Origin: Bacteroides_E sp964528875
Lineage (GTDB): Bacteria > Bacteroidota > Bacteroidia > Bacteroidales > Bacteroidaceae
Reading direction: 5' to 3'
Length of the DNA stretch: 64,000 nt
Assembly: GCA_964528875.1 (NCBI GenBank)
Contig: CAZGUI010000001.1
Span: forward strand, 65,789-129,788
Shown: positions 26,945 to 35,832 of the stretch, one piece after another
Numbering within the stretch: position 1 is the first letter of the stretch
Layout: the number at the start of each line of letters is the position of its first letter
The notes under the pieces: model-generated
Told to the model about the DNA's origin: nothing
What the model saw: the letters and a program-made list of their open reading frames with translations, nothing else
The model's database searches: none
Made by a program: the position numbers and the translations under genes

Positions 26945-29191
26945 ATGAAAGTAAAATTACTAGGCTTGTGTTTGTTCTTAATGATACTTTTACCGATAAG
27001 TGCTCAGAAACCTGTATATCTGGATGAAAATAGTCCCATAGAAGAAAGAGTGAAAGACGCTTTGAGTAGGATGACATTAAAAGAAAAAATAGCAATGACT
27101 CATGCTCAATCTAAATTTAGTTCTCCGGGTGTGCCTCGTCTGGGTATTCCTGAAGTGTGGGCAACAGATGGTCCCCACGGTATACGACCTGAGGTTTTAT
27201 GGGATGAATGGAATCAAGCAGGTTGGACAAACGATTCTTGTATTGCCTTTCCTGCATTGACCTGTCTAGCAGCAACATGGAACTTAGATATGGCTTACCT
27301 TTATGGAAAGAGTATTGGTGAGGAAGCACGCTATCGTAACAAAGATATTTTGTTAGGGCCAGGTGTGAATATTTATCGTACTCCTTTAAATGGTCGGAAC
27401 TTTGAATATATGGGTGAAGACCCCTTTTTGGCTTCTAAAATGGTGGTTCCATACATCAAAGGAGTGCAAGAGAACGGTGTGGCGACTTGTGTGAAACATT
27501 ATGCCTTGAACAACCAAGAATTTAGAAGACATACTGTGAATATTCATTTGAGCGATCGAGCTTTATATGAAATTTACTTGCCTGCTTTCAAAGCTGCTGT
27601 ACAAGAGGGGAGAACATGGTCTATTATGGGAGCCTATAATTTATTTGAAGGTATACATGCTTGTCACAATAAACGTTTATTGAAAGATATCTTGCGTGAT
27701 GAGTGGGGCTTTGATGGGGTAGTGGTATCCGATTGGGGAGGTACTCATCATACAGAGCAAGCTATTTTTAACGGGTTGGATTTGGAGTTTGGTACTTGGA
27801 CTGATGGATTATCCGGAGGATCTAAAAAAGCTTATGATAATTATTTCTTAGCTCATCCTTACTTAAAACTTATAAATGAAGGTAAAGTGGGAATTAAAGA
27901 GTTAGATGAAAAAGTAAGTAATATTCTTCGTTTGATTTTCAGAACCTCTATGAATCCTAATAAACCGATGGGGTCACTTGGTTCTCCAGAACATAGTCAA
28001 GCCGGATTAAAAATAGCTCAAGAAGGAATTGTTTTGCTGAAAAATAAAGATAATGTATTACCTATTGACTTAAGTAAAACAAAGTCAATTGCTGTGATAG
28101 GAGAGAATGCAATAAAGATGCTGACTGTAGGTGGAGGAAGCTCCTCCCTAAAAGTAATTTATGAAACATCTCCTTTAGAAGGTTTGCAAAAGAGATTAGG
28201 TAAGGATGTGAAGATTATTTATGCCAGAGGTTATGTGGGAGATCCAACCGGTGAATATAATGGGGTTGAAACAGGACAAGATTTGGCTGAAAATCGTTCC
28301 TGTGAAGAGCTTTTAACTGAAGCCATTCAAGTAGCAAAAGAAGCAGATTATGTTCTCTTTTTCGGTGGATTGAATAAAAGTAAACACCAAGACTGTGAAG
28401 ATTCTGACCGTGAAGGACTAGAGTTACCTTATGAACAAGACCGTGTAATAAACGAATTGTCTAAAGTAAATAAGAATTTAGTAGTTATCAATCTATCGGG
28501 TAATGCAGTTGCTATGCCTTGGGTAGATAATGTTCGGGCTATTGTTCAGGGCTGGTATTTAGGATCAGAAGCAGGGACTGCTTTGGCTTCTGTTTTGGTT
28601 GGTGATGTAAATCCATCGGGAAAACTACCTTTTACCTTTCCTGTGAAGTTAACTGATATCGGTGCTCATAGGTTAGATCTTTACCCCGGAGACAAATCGG
28701 ATTTGGCTAAATCTACTCACAGTAGTGATACGATTAATACTATCTATGGTGAAGATCTGTTTGTGGGTTATCGTTGGGTAGATAAAGAGAAAATAACACC
28801 TTTATTTCCTTTTGGTCATGGGTTGAGTTATACCACGTTTGTTTATGGTAAACCTACGGTGAAGAAAACAACGATGAACGCCGATGAAACTCTATCCTTT
28901 AGTGTAAGTGTGAAAAATACGGGAACTCGTGAAGGGCAAGAAGTGGTTCAACTCTATATTAGTGATAAAAAGTCATCCCTTCCTCGTCCTGTAAAAGAAC
29001 TGAAAGCGTTTCAAAAAATAACTTTAGCTCCCAACGAAGAGAAAGTAGTAACCTTATTTATCAATGCCGAAGCTTTGAGTTATTTTGATGATGGTAAACA
29101 CGAGTGGGTGGCTGAACCGGGAAAATTTGAAGCACTCATAGGTAGTTCATCCAGAGATATTAAAGGAGTAGTGAAATTCGAATTAAAGTAA
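26945..29191 (+). CDS. GH3 beta-glucosidase
   Basis: Encodes 748 residues from the ATG at 26945, which gives a proper signal peptide (about 1-20, ending PISAQ). An in-frame ATG at 26837 inside the previous gene is rejected. Domains are the GH3 barrel (about 30-330), the alpha/beta sandwich (about 370-590) and a C-terminal fibronectin-III-like domain. The nucleophile is Asp263 in VVVSDWGG, and VKHYALNNQE is conserved. It would cut imported oligosaccharides to glucose in the periplasm. The 81-bp palindromic element follows 86 bases after the stop. Confidence 0.93.
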   Translation: MKVKLLGLCLFLMILLPISAQKPVYLDENSPIEERVKDALSRMTLKEKIAMTHAQSKFSSPGVPRLGIPEVWATDGPHGIRPEVLWDEWNQAGWTNDSCIAFPALTCLAATWNLDMAYLYGKSIGEEARYRNKDILLGPGVNIYRTPLNGRNFEYMGEDPFLASKMVVPYIKGVQENGVATCVKHYALNNQEFRRHTVNIHLSDRALYEIYLPAFKAAVQEGRTWSIMGAYNLFEGIHACHNKRLLKDILRDEWGFDGVVVSDWGGTHHTEQAIFNGLDLEFGTWTDGLSGGSKKAYDNYFLAHPYLKLINEGKVGIKELDEKVSNILRLIFRTSMNPNKPMGSLGSPEHSQAGLKIAQEGIVLLKNKDNVLPIDLSKTKSIAVIGENAIKMLTVGGGSSSLKVIYETSPLEGLQKRLGKDVKIIYARGYVGDPTGEYNGVETGQDLAENRSCEELLTEAIQVAKEADYVLFFGGLNKSKHQDCEDSDREGLELPYEQDRVINELSKVNKNLVVINLSGNAVAMPWVDNVRAIVQGWYLGSEAGTALASVLVGDVNPSGKLPFTFPVKLTDIGAHRLDLYPGDKSDLAKSTHSSDTINTIYGEDLFVGYRWVDKEKITPLFPFGHGLSYTTFVYGKPTVKKTTMNADETLSFSVSVKNTGTREGQEVVQLYISDKKSSLPRPVKELKAFQKITLAPNEEKVVTLFINAEALSYFDDGKHEWVAEPGKFEALIGSSSRDIKGVVKFELK

Positions 29192-29277
29192 ACTTTTATT
29201 ACTCTTTTAACGATGTAAAAGATAGTTTTATTAAGGTCGCTTAGGCGCATTATAATGACGTTTTAAAAGTAATCCGG

Positions 29278-29358
29278 TCGGTCTAGGACTGAAGGTCCTT
29301 CGGTCCTAGACCGATGCATGTTCAGTCCTAGACCGAAAGGCATTGGGTCTTAGACCTA
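29278..29358 (+). repeat. 81-bp four-unit palindromic element, copy 2
   Basis: Units start at 29278, 29300, 29322 and 29344, an exact 22-bp period. Order on the plus strand: A TCGGTCTAGGACTGA, B TCGGTCCTAGACCGA, C TCAGTCCTAGACCGA, degenerate D TGGGTCTTAGACCTA. Units A, B and C are base-for-base identical to those of copy 1 read on its minus strand. The element follows the GH3 gene in sense orientation. Confidence 0.88.
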
Positions 29359-29396
29359 GAATAGGAATAAAATAGCCTTGTTAAATTTTAGCAAAA

Positions 29397-29456
29397 AAAA
29401 TAGGCTTTGTAAAATTTCCCATCACAAGTTGGAAGGAAAAATACAAAGCCTATTTT
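29397..29456 (-). terminator. Terminator of the mscL-guaA operon
   Basis: 15-bp arms AAAATAGGCTTTGTA and TACAAAGCCTATTTT around a 30-base loop, with a run of eight U on the minus strand. It lies just past the guaA stop and next to copy 2 of the palindromic element. Confidence 0.75.
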
Positions 29457-29501
29457 ATGACTTTATTTTAATCAGATGAATCAAGTAGAAAGTCTACTTA
29501 T

Positions 29502-31010
29502 TTATTCCCATTCAATAGTTGCCGGTGGCTTGGAGCTGATGTCATAGGTTACTCTATTTACTCCCGCCACATTATTTATAATATCATTGGATATTTGAGC
29601 TAAGAAATCATAAGGTAAGTGACTCCAGGTGGCAGTCATAGCATCAACCGAGTTAACGGCACGCAATGCTACAGCTCTTTCATAGGTTCTCTCTTCATTA
29701 GAAACCCCTACAGCTTGTACAGGAAGAAGAATGACTCCGGCTTGCCATACTTTGTCATAAAGTCCCCAATCTCTTAAACCTTGAATGAAAATATGATCGG
29801 CTTCTTGTAAAACACGAACTTTTTCAGGTGTGATATCACCTAAAATTCTCACACCTAAACCTGGTCCGGGAAATGGATGTCTGGAAATTAAATGATCTTC
29901 CATACCTAAAGCACGTCCCACTTTTCTTACTTCATCTTTGAAAAGTAAGCGTAGAGGTTCACACAGCTTTAAGTTCATTTTTTCAGGAAGTCCACCTACA
30001 TTATGATGACTCTTAATTACCTTTCCACTAATGGATAACGATTCTATAACATCGGGATAGATAGTTCCTTGTCCCAACCATTTGACATCTTTTATTTTGT
30101 GTGCTTCTTCATCAAACACCTCAATGAAGTTCCTGCCAATAATTTTCCGTTTTTCTTCAGGATCGGTAATTCCTGCAAGATCAGCGTAGAATTTTTTACT
30201 GGCATCAACACCTATTACATTAAGCTTCAAGTTCTCATAATCTCTCAACACATCGGAAAACTCGTTTTTACGCAGTAGTCCATGGTTAACAAACACACAA
30301 ATCAGATTATTTCCAATGGCTTTGTTCAGTAAAACAGCTGTAACCGATGAATCTACACCTCCACTTAATGCTAATACTACTTTGTCATTACCCAGTTGTT
30401 CCTTTAACTCGGCTACAGTATGCTCTATAAACGATTCTGGAGACCAAGTTTGAGTACATTGACAAATGTCTACCAAAAAGTTTTTAAGAAGCGTATTCAC
30501 TTCTTTACTGGTTGACTTCATTAAATCAAAGCTGATACCCCAAACTTGATCCGACACATTTTCGTAAGCAATGGGGGCTCCTTGGAAGTTGGCTAGTTCA
30601 GAAAAATCAGAAGGCAATTCTTTTATGGAGTCAGCTCCATCAAGTGTAACTGAAAAATCATCTTTAATACCGTTGAAGAGTGCACTTTCTTTGTTTAATG
30701 TAATGTTTGTTTTTTCATTAAGTAAAGAGGCGAGTGTACCCCCGTGTTCTTTAGCTAATAAATGAGCACTATACTCCATTGCTAAAACCGGGTATTTACC
30801 ATAGAAATCATTGAAACTAGTGGTAATCGCTTTTGAATCAGTAACAGAAATAGGACTTCCTGTCAGTATGACTCCTTTAATAAATGGATCGTTTTTAGGG
30901 AATTTATTGTAAGCAACAATTTCACAAAAAACATCTAGTTCACGAACCCTTCTACCTAATAATTGTGTGTTTGGTGATCCAAAATCTACAATAATAATTT
31001 TTTCTTGCAC
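29502..31010 (-). CDS. guaA: GMP synthase with degenerate glutaminase domain
   Basis: Encodes 502 residues. The synthetase half looks intact: P-loop LSGGVDSS (about 215-222), GTIYPDVIES, KSHHNVGGLPE and the C-terminal ISSKPPATIEWE. It would aminate XMP to GMP. The N-terminal GATase half (about 1-185) keeps the fold motifs DFGSPNTQLLGRRVREL and GVILTGSP but has lost the triad. The nucleophile Cys is Glu79 (VLAMEYSAH, codon GAG at 30774-30776), and the His-Pro-Glu motif reads F-D-L-M (161-164). The segment holding the usual REYG motif is deleted. It probably needs free ammonia or another glutaminase. Confidence 0.9.
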   Translation of the reverse strand: MQEKIIIVDFGSPNTQLLGRRVRELDVFCEIVAYNKFPKNDPFIKGVILTGSPISVTDSKAITTSFNDFYGKYPVLAMEYSAHLLAKEHGGTLASLLNEKTNITLNKESALFNGIKDDFSVTLDGADSIKELPSDFSELANFQGAPIAYENVSDQVWGISFDLMKSTSKEVNTLLKNFLVDICQCTQTWSPESFIEHTVAELKEQLGNDKVVLALSGGVDSSVTAVLLNKAIGNNLICVFVNHGLLRKNEFSDVLRDYENLKLNVIGVDASKKFYADLAGITDPEEKRKIIGRNFIEVFDEEAHKIKDVKWLGQGTIYPDVIESLSISGKVIKSHHNVGGLPEKMNLKLCEPLRLLFKDEVRKVGRALGMEDHLISRHPFPGPGLGVRILGDITPEKVRVLQEADHIFIQGLRDWGLYDKVWQAGVILLPVQAVGVSNEERTYERAVALRAVNSVDAMTATWSHLPYDFLAQISNDIINNVAGVNRVTYDISSKPPATIEWE

Positions 31011-31032
31011 AAACGTTATTTTTTGATGAGAA

Positions 31033-31467
31033 TTATTTTCTTTCTTTTAATAGATCTCTAATTTCTGTCAATAAAACCTCTTCTTTGGGAGGAGCAACAG
31101 GTTCCGGAGCTTTTTCTTCTTCCGGTTTCTTTTTAGTGAAATTATTGATAAATTTGATAAATAAAAAGATGGAAAATGCAATGATTAGAAAATCAAAAAC
31201 ATTTTGAATGAAATTGCCATAGTTCAGTGTTACGGCAGCTACTGTTTCCACACCATCTTCCATAATAGCAGGTTTCATAACCCATTGTAAATCTGTAAAC
31301 TTTGCTCCACCAACCAATAAACCTATTGGAGGCATAATAACGTCTGCAACAATGGATGACACTATCTTACCAAAAGCTCCTCCTATTACAACACCCACCG
31401 CCATGTCAATAACATTTCCTCGCATGGCGAATTCTTTGAATTCTTTCAAAAACGTACCTTTACTCAT
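31033..31467 (-). CDS. mscL: Large-conductance mechanosensitive channel
   Basis: Encodes 144 residues. The first helix carries the conserved FKEFAMRGNVIDMAVGVVIG gate segment, the second helix is at about 78-103 (NFIQNVFDFLIIAFSIFLFI), and a charged C-terminal bundle ends LTEIRDLLKE. It opens under membrane tension to release solutes on hypo-osmotic shock. It is 22 bases upstream of guaA on the same strand and probably in one transcript. Confidence 0.96.
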   Translation of the reverse strand: MSKGTFLKEFKEFAMRGNVIDMAVGVVIGGAFGKIVSSIVADVIMPPIGLLVGGAKFTDLQWVMKPAIMEDGVETVAAVTLNYGNFIQNVFDFLIIAFSIFLFIKFINNFTKKKPEEEKAPEPVAPPKEEVLLTEIRDLLKERK

Positions 31468-31499
31468 AAGATTTTATATATTAACAGTTAAATCATGTG

Positions 31500-31526
31500 C
31501 AAATATAAAATATTTCTGTATTTTTG
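31500..31526. promoter_or_regulatory. Divergent -7 elements for mscL-guaA and gapA
   Basis: The minus strand has TATATTTG (31500-31507) toward mscL, and the plus strand has TATTTTTG (31519-31526) toward gapA. They lie 11 bases apart, so the two promoters overlap and may compete. Confidence 0.55.
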
Positions 31527-31606
31527 CACTGCGTTTTAGACGTAAACTCTTTAATAAGAACATTATATTAGAGAATATTATACAATCCTTAAAAAATTAA
31601 AACAAA

Positions 31607-32614
31607 ATGATTAAAGTAGGTATTAATGGTTTCGGCCGTATCGGACGTTTCGTTTTCCGTGCAGCACAAACAAGAAATGACATCCAAGTTGTAGGTATTA
31701 ATGACCTTTTACCAGTAGATTATTTGGCTTATATGCTAAAATATGACACTATGCACGGTCAATTTGATGGTACAATTGAAGTTGATGCTGAAAAAAACCA
31801 ATTAATCGTTAACGGTAATGCTGTTCGTATTACTGCAGAGAAAGATCCTTCAAACTTAAAATGGGATGCTATTGGTGCTGAATATGTTGTAGAATCAACA
31901 GGATTCTTCTTAACAAAAGAATCAGCTCAAGCTCACGTTGCTGCTGGTGCTAAATATGTTGTTATGTCTGCACCTTCAAAAGACGATACTCCTATGTTCG
32001 TTTGCGGTGTGAATGAAAAAACTTATGCCGGACAACAAATCGTGTCTAATGCATCATGTACTACAAACTGTTTAGCTCCTCTTGCTAAAGTATTGAATGA
32101 CAAGTTTGGTATCACTGATGGTTTAATGACAACTGTACACGCTACAACTGCTACTCAAAAAACAGTAGATGGTCCTTCTATGAAAGACTGGAGAGGTGGT
32201 CGCGCTGCTGCCGGAAACATTATTCCTTCATCAACAGGTGCTGCTAAAGCTGTAGGTAAAGTTATTCCTACATTAAACGGTAAATTAACAGGTATGTCTA
32301 TGCGTGTTCCTACTCTTGACGTTTCTGTTGTTGACTTAACTGTAAACTTAGCTAAACCTGCAACATACGAAGAAATTTGTAATGCAATGAAAGAAGCTTC
32401 TGAAGGCGAATTAAAAGGTATTTTAGGTTACACTGAAGATGCAGTTGTTTCATCTGACTTCTTAGGTGATCCACGTACTTCTATCTTCGACGCTAAAGCT
32501 GGTATCGCTTTAACTGATACTTTCGTAAAAGTAGTATCTTGGTACGATAACGAAATAGGTTATTCTAACAAAGTATTAGACCTAATTGCTCACATGGCAG
32601 GATACAACAAATAA
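31607..32614 (+). CDS. gapA: Glyceraldehyde-3-phosphate dehydrogenase
   Basis: Encodes 335 residues. The NAD-binding start is GINGFGRIGRFVFRA and the catalytic motif SNASCTTNCLAP has the active-site Cys at about 152. It oxidises glyceraldehyde 3-phosphate in glycolysis in the cytoplasm. Codon use is visibly more regular than in its neighbours (frequent GCT, ACT, GGT), as expected of a highly expressed gene. Monocistronic with its own terminator. Confidence 0.98.
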   Translation: MIKVGINGFGRIGRFVFRAAQTRNDIQVVGINDLLPVDYLAYMLKYDTMHGQFDGTIEVDAEKNQLIVNGNAVRITAEKDPSNLKWDAIGAEYVVESTGFFLTKESAQAHVAAGAKYVVMSAPSKDDTPMFVCGVNEKTYAGQQIVSNASCTTNCLAPLAKVLNDKFGITDGLMTTVHATTATQKTVDGPSMKDWRGGRAAAGNIIPSSTGAAKAVGKVIPTLNGKLTGMSMRVPTLDVSVVDLTVNLAKPATYEEICNAMKEASEGELKGILGYTEDAVVSSDFLGDPRTSIFDAKAGIALTDTFVKVVSWYDNEIGYSNKVLDLIAHMAGYNK

Positions 32615-32644
32615 TTTTTGGTTAAAATTATTTCATGATAAATT

Positions 32645-32678
32645 AAAAGAGGATGTATTAACGCATCCTCTTTTTTTA
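32645..32678 (+). terminator. Terminator of gapA
   Basis: AAAAGAGGATG (32645-32655) pairs with CATCCTCTTTT (32664-32674), followed by a T-run. Confidence 0.9.
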
Positions 32679-32767
32679 TATTCTTTGTTAATTTGGCCCT
32701 TTGTGTAAGGGAATCACCTATTTTTTTTGCAAATTTGTGTGTCTAAAAATCTAAGTCATAAATACAT

Positions 32768-34870
32768 ATGCGTAAATTAGCAATTACATTAACCTTATTT
32801 TTTATAATGAGTATTATAAGTGCACAAAATCCTTTCTTTGAAAAGTATACTACACCTCATGGAACAGTCCCTTTTCATTTAATTAAAAATGAACATTTTG
32901 AGCCTGCAATAAAAGAGGGTATCGAACAGCAACTGAATGAAATAGAGTCTATTACAAATAATTCTGAAGCCCCTTCGTTTACTAACACCATCTTGGCTTT
33001 GGAAAAATCCGGAGACCTTTTAGATCGCGTGGTTACAGTTTTTGGTAACTTAAGAAGTGCTGAAACAAGCGATGAGTTACAGAAAATAGCACAAAATGTT
33101 ATTCCTTTACTAAGTGATCATAGTAGTAATGTTAGCCTTAATAAAGAACTCTTTCACAGAATAAAAGCTGTTTATGATAATAAAGAGGCATTTAACTTAA
33201 ACGGTGAAGAGTTAAAATTATTAGAAAATACATACGATAGCTTTGTGCGTAAAGGAGCTAATTTAAAAGGTAAAGCGCAGGAAAGATATCGTGAAATAAC
33301 AAAACAACTAAGTCTTCTTTCTTTTAAATACAGTGAGAATAACCTTAAAGAAACCAATGACTATCAATTAATCTTAACTGATACGAATCAATTAAAAGGA
33401 TTACCTCAAAGTGCAATTGATGCAGCAGCAGAAACAGCGAAAGAAAAAAATGTTGAAGGATGGGTGTTCACTTTACATGCTCCTAGTTATATTCCTTTCA
33501 TGGAAAATGCTGAAAGTAGAGAGTTACGTGAAAAATTATATATGGCTTCAAATACAATTTGTACGCACGACAATGAGCAAAACAATGAGAAAATTGTACT
33601 GGAAATAGCCAATTTAAATAGAGAAAAAGCCAATCTTTTGGGATATCCCCATTATGCTGCATATCAATTAGAGAAAAGGATGGCAGCAAATAGTGAAAAT
33701 GTTTTTAACTTATTGAATGAGTTATTGACTTCTTACAAACCCATTGCTTTGAAAGAAGTAGATGAAGTTCAACGTTATGCTAGTCAGGAACAAGGAGAAG
33801 ATTTTGTTTTAATGCCTTGGGATTGGAGTTTTTATTCCAGTAAATTAAAGAAAGAAAAATTCGATTTAAATGATGAAATGTTGCGCCCTTATTTTGAATT
33901 AAGTAAGGTAAAAGAGGGAGTTTTTGGATTAGCTACTCGTTTATATGGCATTCAATTTAAAGAAAACAAAGAGATACCGGTTTATCATCCTGATGTAAAT
34001 GCTTATGAAGTATATGATAAAGATGGTTCTTTTCTAGCTGTTTTATATACTGACTTTCATCCACGTTCAGGAAAGCGTTCCGGTGCTTGGATGACAAGTT
34101 TTAAAGGACAATGGATTGATCTGGATACGAAAGAAAATAGTCGTCCACACATTACTGTCGTAATGAACTTTACTAAGCCTACAGCTACTCAACCTGCATT
34201 ACTTACTTTTGACGAAGTTAATACGTTTCTACACGAATTTGGACACGCTCTTCATGGTATATTCGCTAATACAACATTTGAAAGCTTAAGCGGAACCAGT
34301 GTATATAGAGACTTTGTTGAGCTACCCTCTCAGCTCATGGAAAATTTTGCAATATCTAAAGAGTTTTTAAATACCTTTGCTACTCATTATAAAACTGGTC
34401 AAATGATTCCGGATGAATTAATCCAAAAAATAATAGATTCAAACAACTTTAATGTAGCTTATGCTTGTTTACGTCAGCTTAGTTTTGGCTTCTTAGATAT
34501 GGCATGGTACACATTAGAAGAACCTTATAGAGGGGATGTTAAGACTTTTGAAAAAGAAGCTTGGCAAGAAGCTCAACTTCTGCCCGAATTAACTGAGACC
34601 TGTATGAGTGTTCGTTTCTCTCATATTTTTTCAGGAGGATATGCAGCAGGATATTACAGTTATAAGTGGTCTGAGGTTTTGGATGCTGATGCTTTTTCTT
34701 TATTCCAAGAAAAAGGAATATTCAACCAAGAGGTAGCAAATTCTTTCAGGGAGAATATTTTATCGAAAGGAGGAACAGAACATCCGATGGAATTATACAA
34801 ACGATTTAGAGGTAAAGAACCTTCAATTAAAGCTCTATTAATACGTAACGGAATAGAAAATGAAAATTAA
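32768..34870 (+). CDS. M3-family peptidyl-dipeptidase (Dcp-like)
   Basis: Encodes 700 residues. A signal peptide ends SAQNP (about residues 18-20), so the enzyme is probably periplasmic. The zinc site is HEFGHALHG near residue 489, with the third ligand Glu in the following ELPSQLMENF helix. Members remove dipeptides from peptide C-termini, supporting amino-acid scavenging. It overlaps the next gene by 11 bases and starts a run of tightly packed genes. Confidence 0.94.
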   Translation: MRKLAITLTLFFIMSIISAQNPFFEKYTTPHGTVPFHLIKNEHFEPAIKEGIEQQLNEIESITNNSEAPSFTNTILALEKSGDLLDRVVTVFGNLRSAETSDELQKIAQNVIPLLSDHSSNVSLNKELFHRIKAVYDNKEAFNLNGEELKLLENTYDSFVRKGANLKGKAQERYREITKQLSLLSFKYSENNLKETNDYQLILTDTNQLKGLPQSAIDAAAETAKEKNVEGWVFTLHAPSYIPFMENAESRELREKLYMASNTICTHDNEQNNEKIVLEIANLNREKANLLGYPHYAAYQLEKRMAANSENVFNLLNELLTSYKPIALKEVDEVQRYASQEQGEDFVLMPWDWSFYSSKLKKEKFDLNDEMLRPYFELSKVKEGVFGLATRLYGIQFKENKEIPVYHPDVNAYEVYDKDGSFLAVLYTDFHPRSGKRSGAWMTSFKGQWIDLDTKENSRPHITVVMNFTKPTATQPALLTFDEVNTFLHEFGHALHGIFANTTFESLSGTSVYRDFVELPSQLMENFAISKEFLNTFATHYKTGQMIPDELIQKIIDSNNFNVAYACLRQLSFGFLDMAWYTLEEPYRGDVKTFEKEAWQEAQLLPELTETCMSVRFSHIFSGGYAAGYYSYKWSEVLDADAFSLFQEKGIFNQEVANSFRENILSKGGTEHPMELYKRFRGKEPSIKALLIRNGIENEN

Positions 34871-35363
34871 ATATATAGGTATTATATTATTGCTTTTATT
34901 CTCTTTGGCTTCTTGTAATGATAATGATGATGTGGTTGCTATTTTTACAGGAAAAACATGGAAACTAAATGTTATTTATCATTTAGGTAAAACAGATCTC
35001 AGTTATTGGAAGAATGATGAAGCAGCTTACAATGAATCTATTAAGAAGCTTAAAGAGAGAGGCTTTACAGTTAGGTTTGATGGTTCTCAAGTAGATGATG
35101 TTGTTACCGGAACTTTTACCGGTCAAGGGTATGATTCTTCTTTTTCAGGAAATTGGAGTTGCAATGCGGCCAGTAAACAGATAACGATAACTTCTTTTGA
35201 AGCTAAAGGAACAGAAAAAGATGTTTTCGCAAAAGCTTTTGTTAATGCGATACAAAATGTAATTTCATATCGAAAAGGAAGTGATTTCAATAATTTATAT
35301 TTAGATTTTAAAGAAGGTGTTGAAACTAAATATATGTCGTTTACGGTTTTAAGAGAAGAATGA
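34860..35363 (+). CDS. DUF4847-like lipoprotein
   Basis: Encodes 167 residues. The lipobox SLASC gives lipidated Cys19. The mature part has beta-rich patterns (TWKLNVIYHLG, GTFTGQGYDSSFSGNWSCN) like a small lipocalin-type barrel; I assign it to the DUF4847 family from its position between an M3 peptidase gene and dCMP deaminase and from its pattern. Function unknown. It overlaps the genes on both sides (11 and 4 bases), so it is part of the operon. Confidence 0.7.
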   Translation: MKIKYIGIILLLLFSLASCNDNDDVVAIFTGKTWKLNVIYHLGKTDLSYWKNDEAAYNESIKKLKERGFTVRFDGSQVDDVVTGTFTGQGYDSSFSGNWSCNAASKQITITSFEAKGTEKDVFAKAFVNAIQNVISYRKGSDFNNLYLDFKEGVETKYMSFTVLREE

Positions 35364-35794
35364 AAAAGGGAGATTTAGATAAGCAAAAGGCTTTGGATTT
35401 TCGCTATATGCGTATGGCAGCTATATGGGCAGAAAACTCCTATTGCGTACGTAGAAAGGTGGGTGCCTTGATCGTTAAGGATAAAATGATTATTTCTGAT
35501 GGTTACAACGGTACTCCCTCTGGATTTGAAAATATCTGCGAAGATGAAAACAATGTAACAAAACCGTATGTTCTTCATGCAGAAGCAAATGCCATAACTA
35601 AAATTGCTCGTTCAAATAATAGTAGTGATGGTGCAACATTATATGTTACAGCAGCTCCTTGTATTGAGTGTTCTAAGTTGATCATACAGTCGGGTATTAA
35701 ACGAGTGGTTTTTGGTGAGCATTATCGTTTAGATGATGGTATTAAACTGTTGGAAAGAGCTGATATTGAGGTTGTTTTCATTGAATCAAAATAA
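35360..35794 (+). CDS. dCMP deaminase
   Basis: Encodes 144 residues. The zinc-binding cytidine-deaminase motifs are HAEANAI (about 73-79) and PCIEC (about 99-103). It would deaminate dCMP to dUMP for dTMP synthesis in the cytoplasm. The length and the N-terminal RYMRMAAIWAENSYCVRRKVGALIV pattern suit the ComEB/dCMP deaminase group. It overlaps the lipoprotein gene by 4 bases. Confidence 0.92.
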   Translation: MKKGDLDKQKALDFRYMRMAAIWAENSYCVRRKVGALIVKDKMIISDGYNGTPSGFENICEDENNVTKPYVLHAEANAITKIARSNNSSDGATLYVTAAPCIECSKLIIQSGIKRVVFGEHYRLDDGIKLLERADIEVVFIESK

Positions 35795-35832
35795 CCTCTT
35801 TAGTTATATTATAAATACACGCAAAAGAGAAT

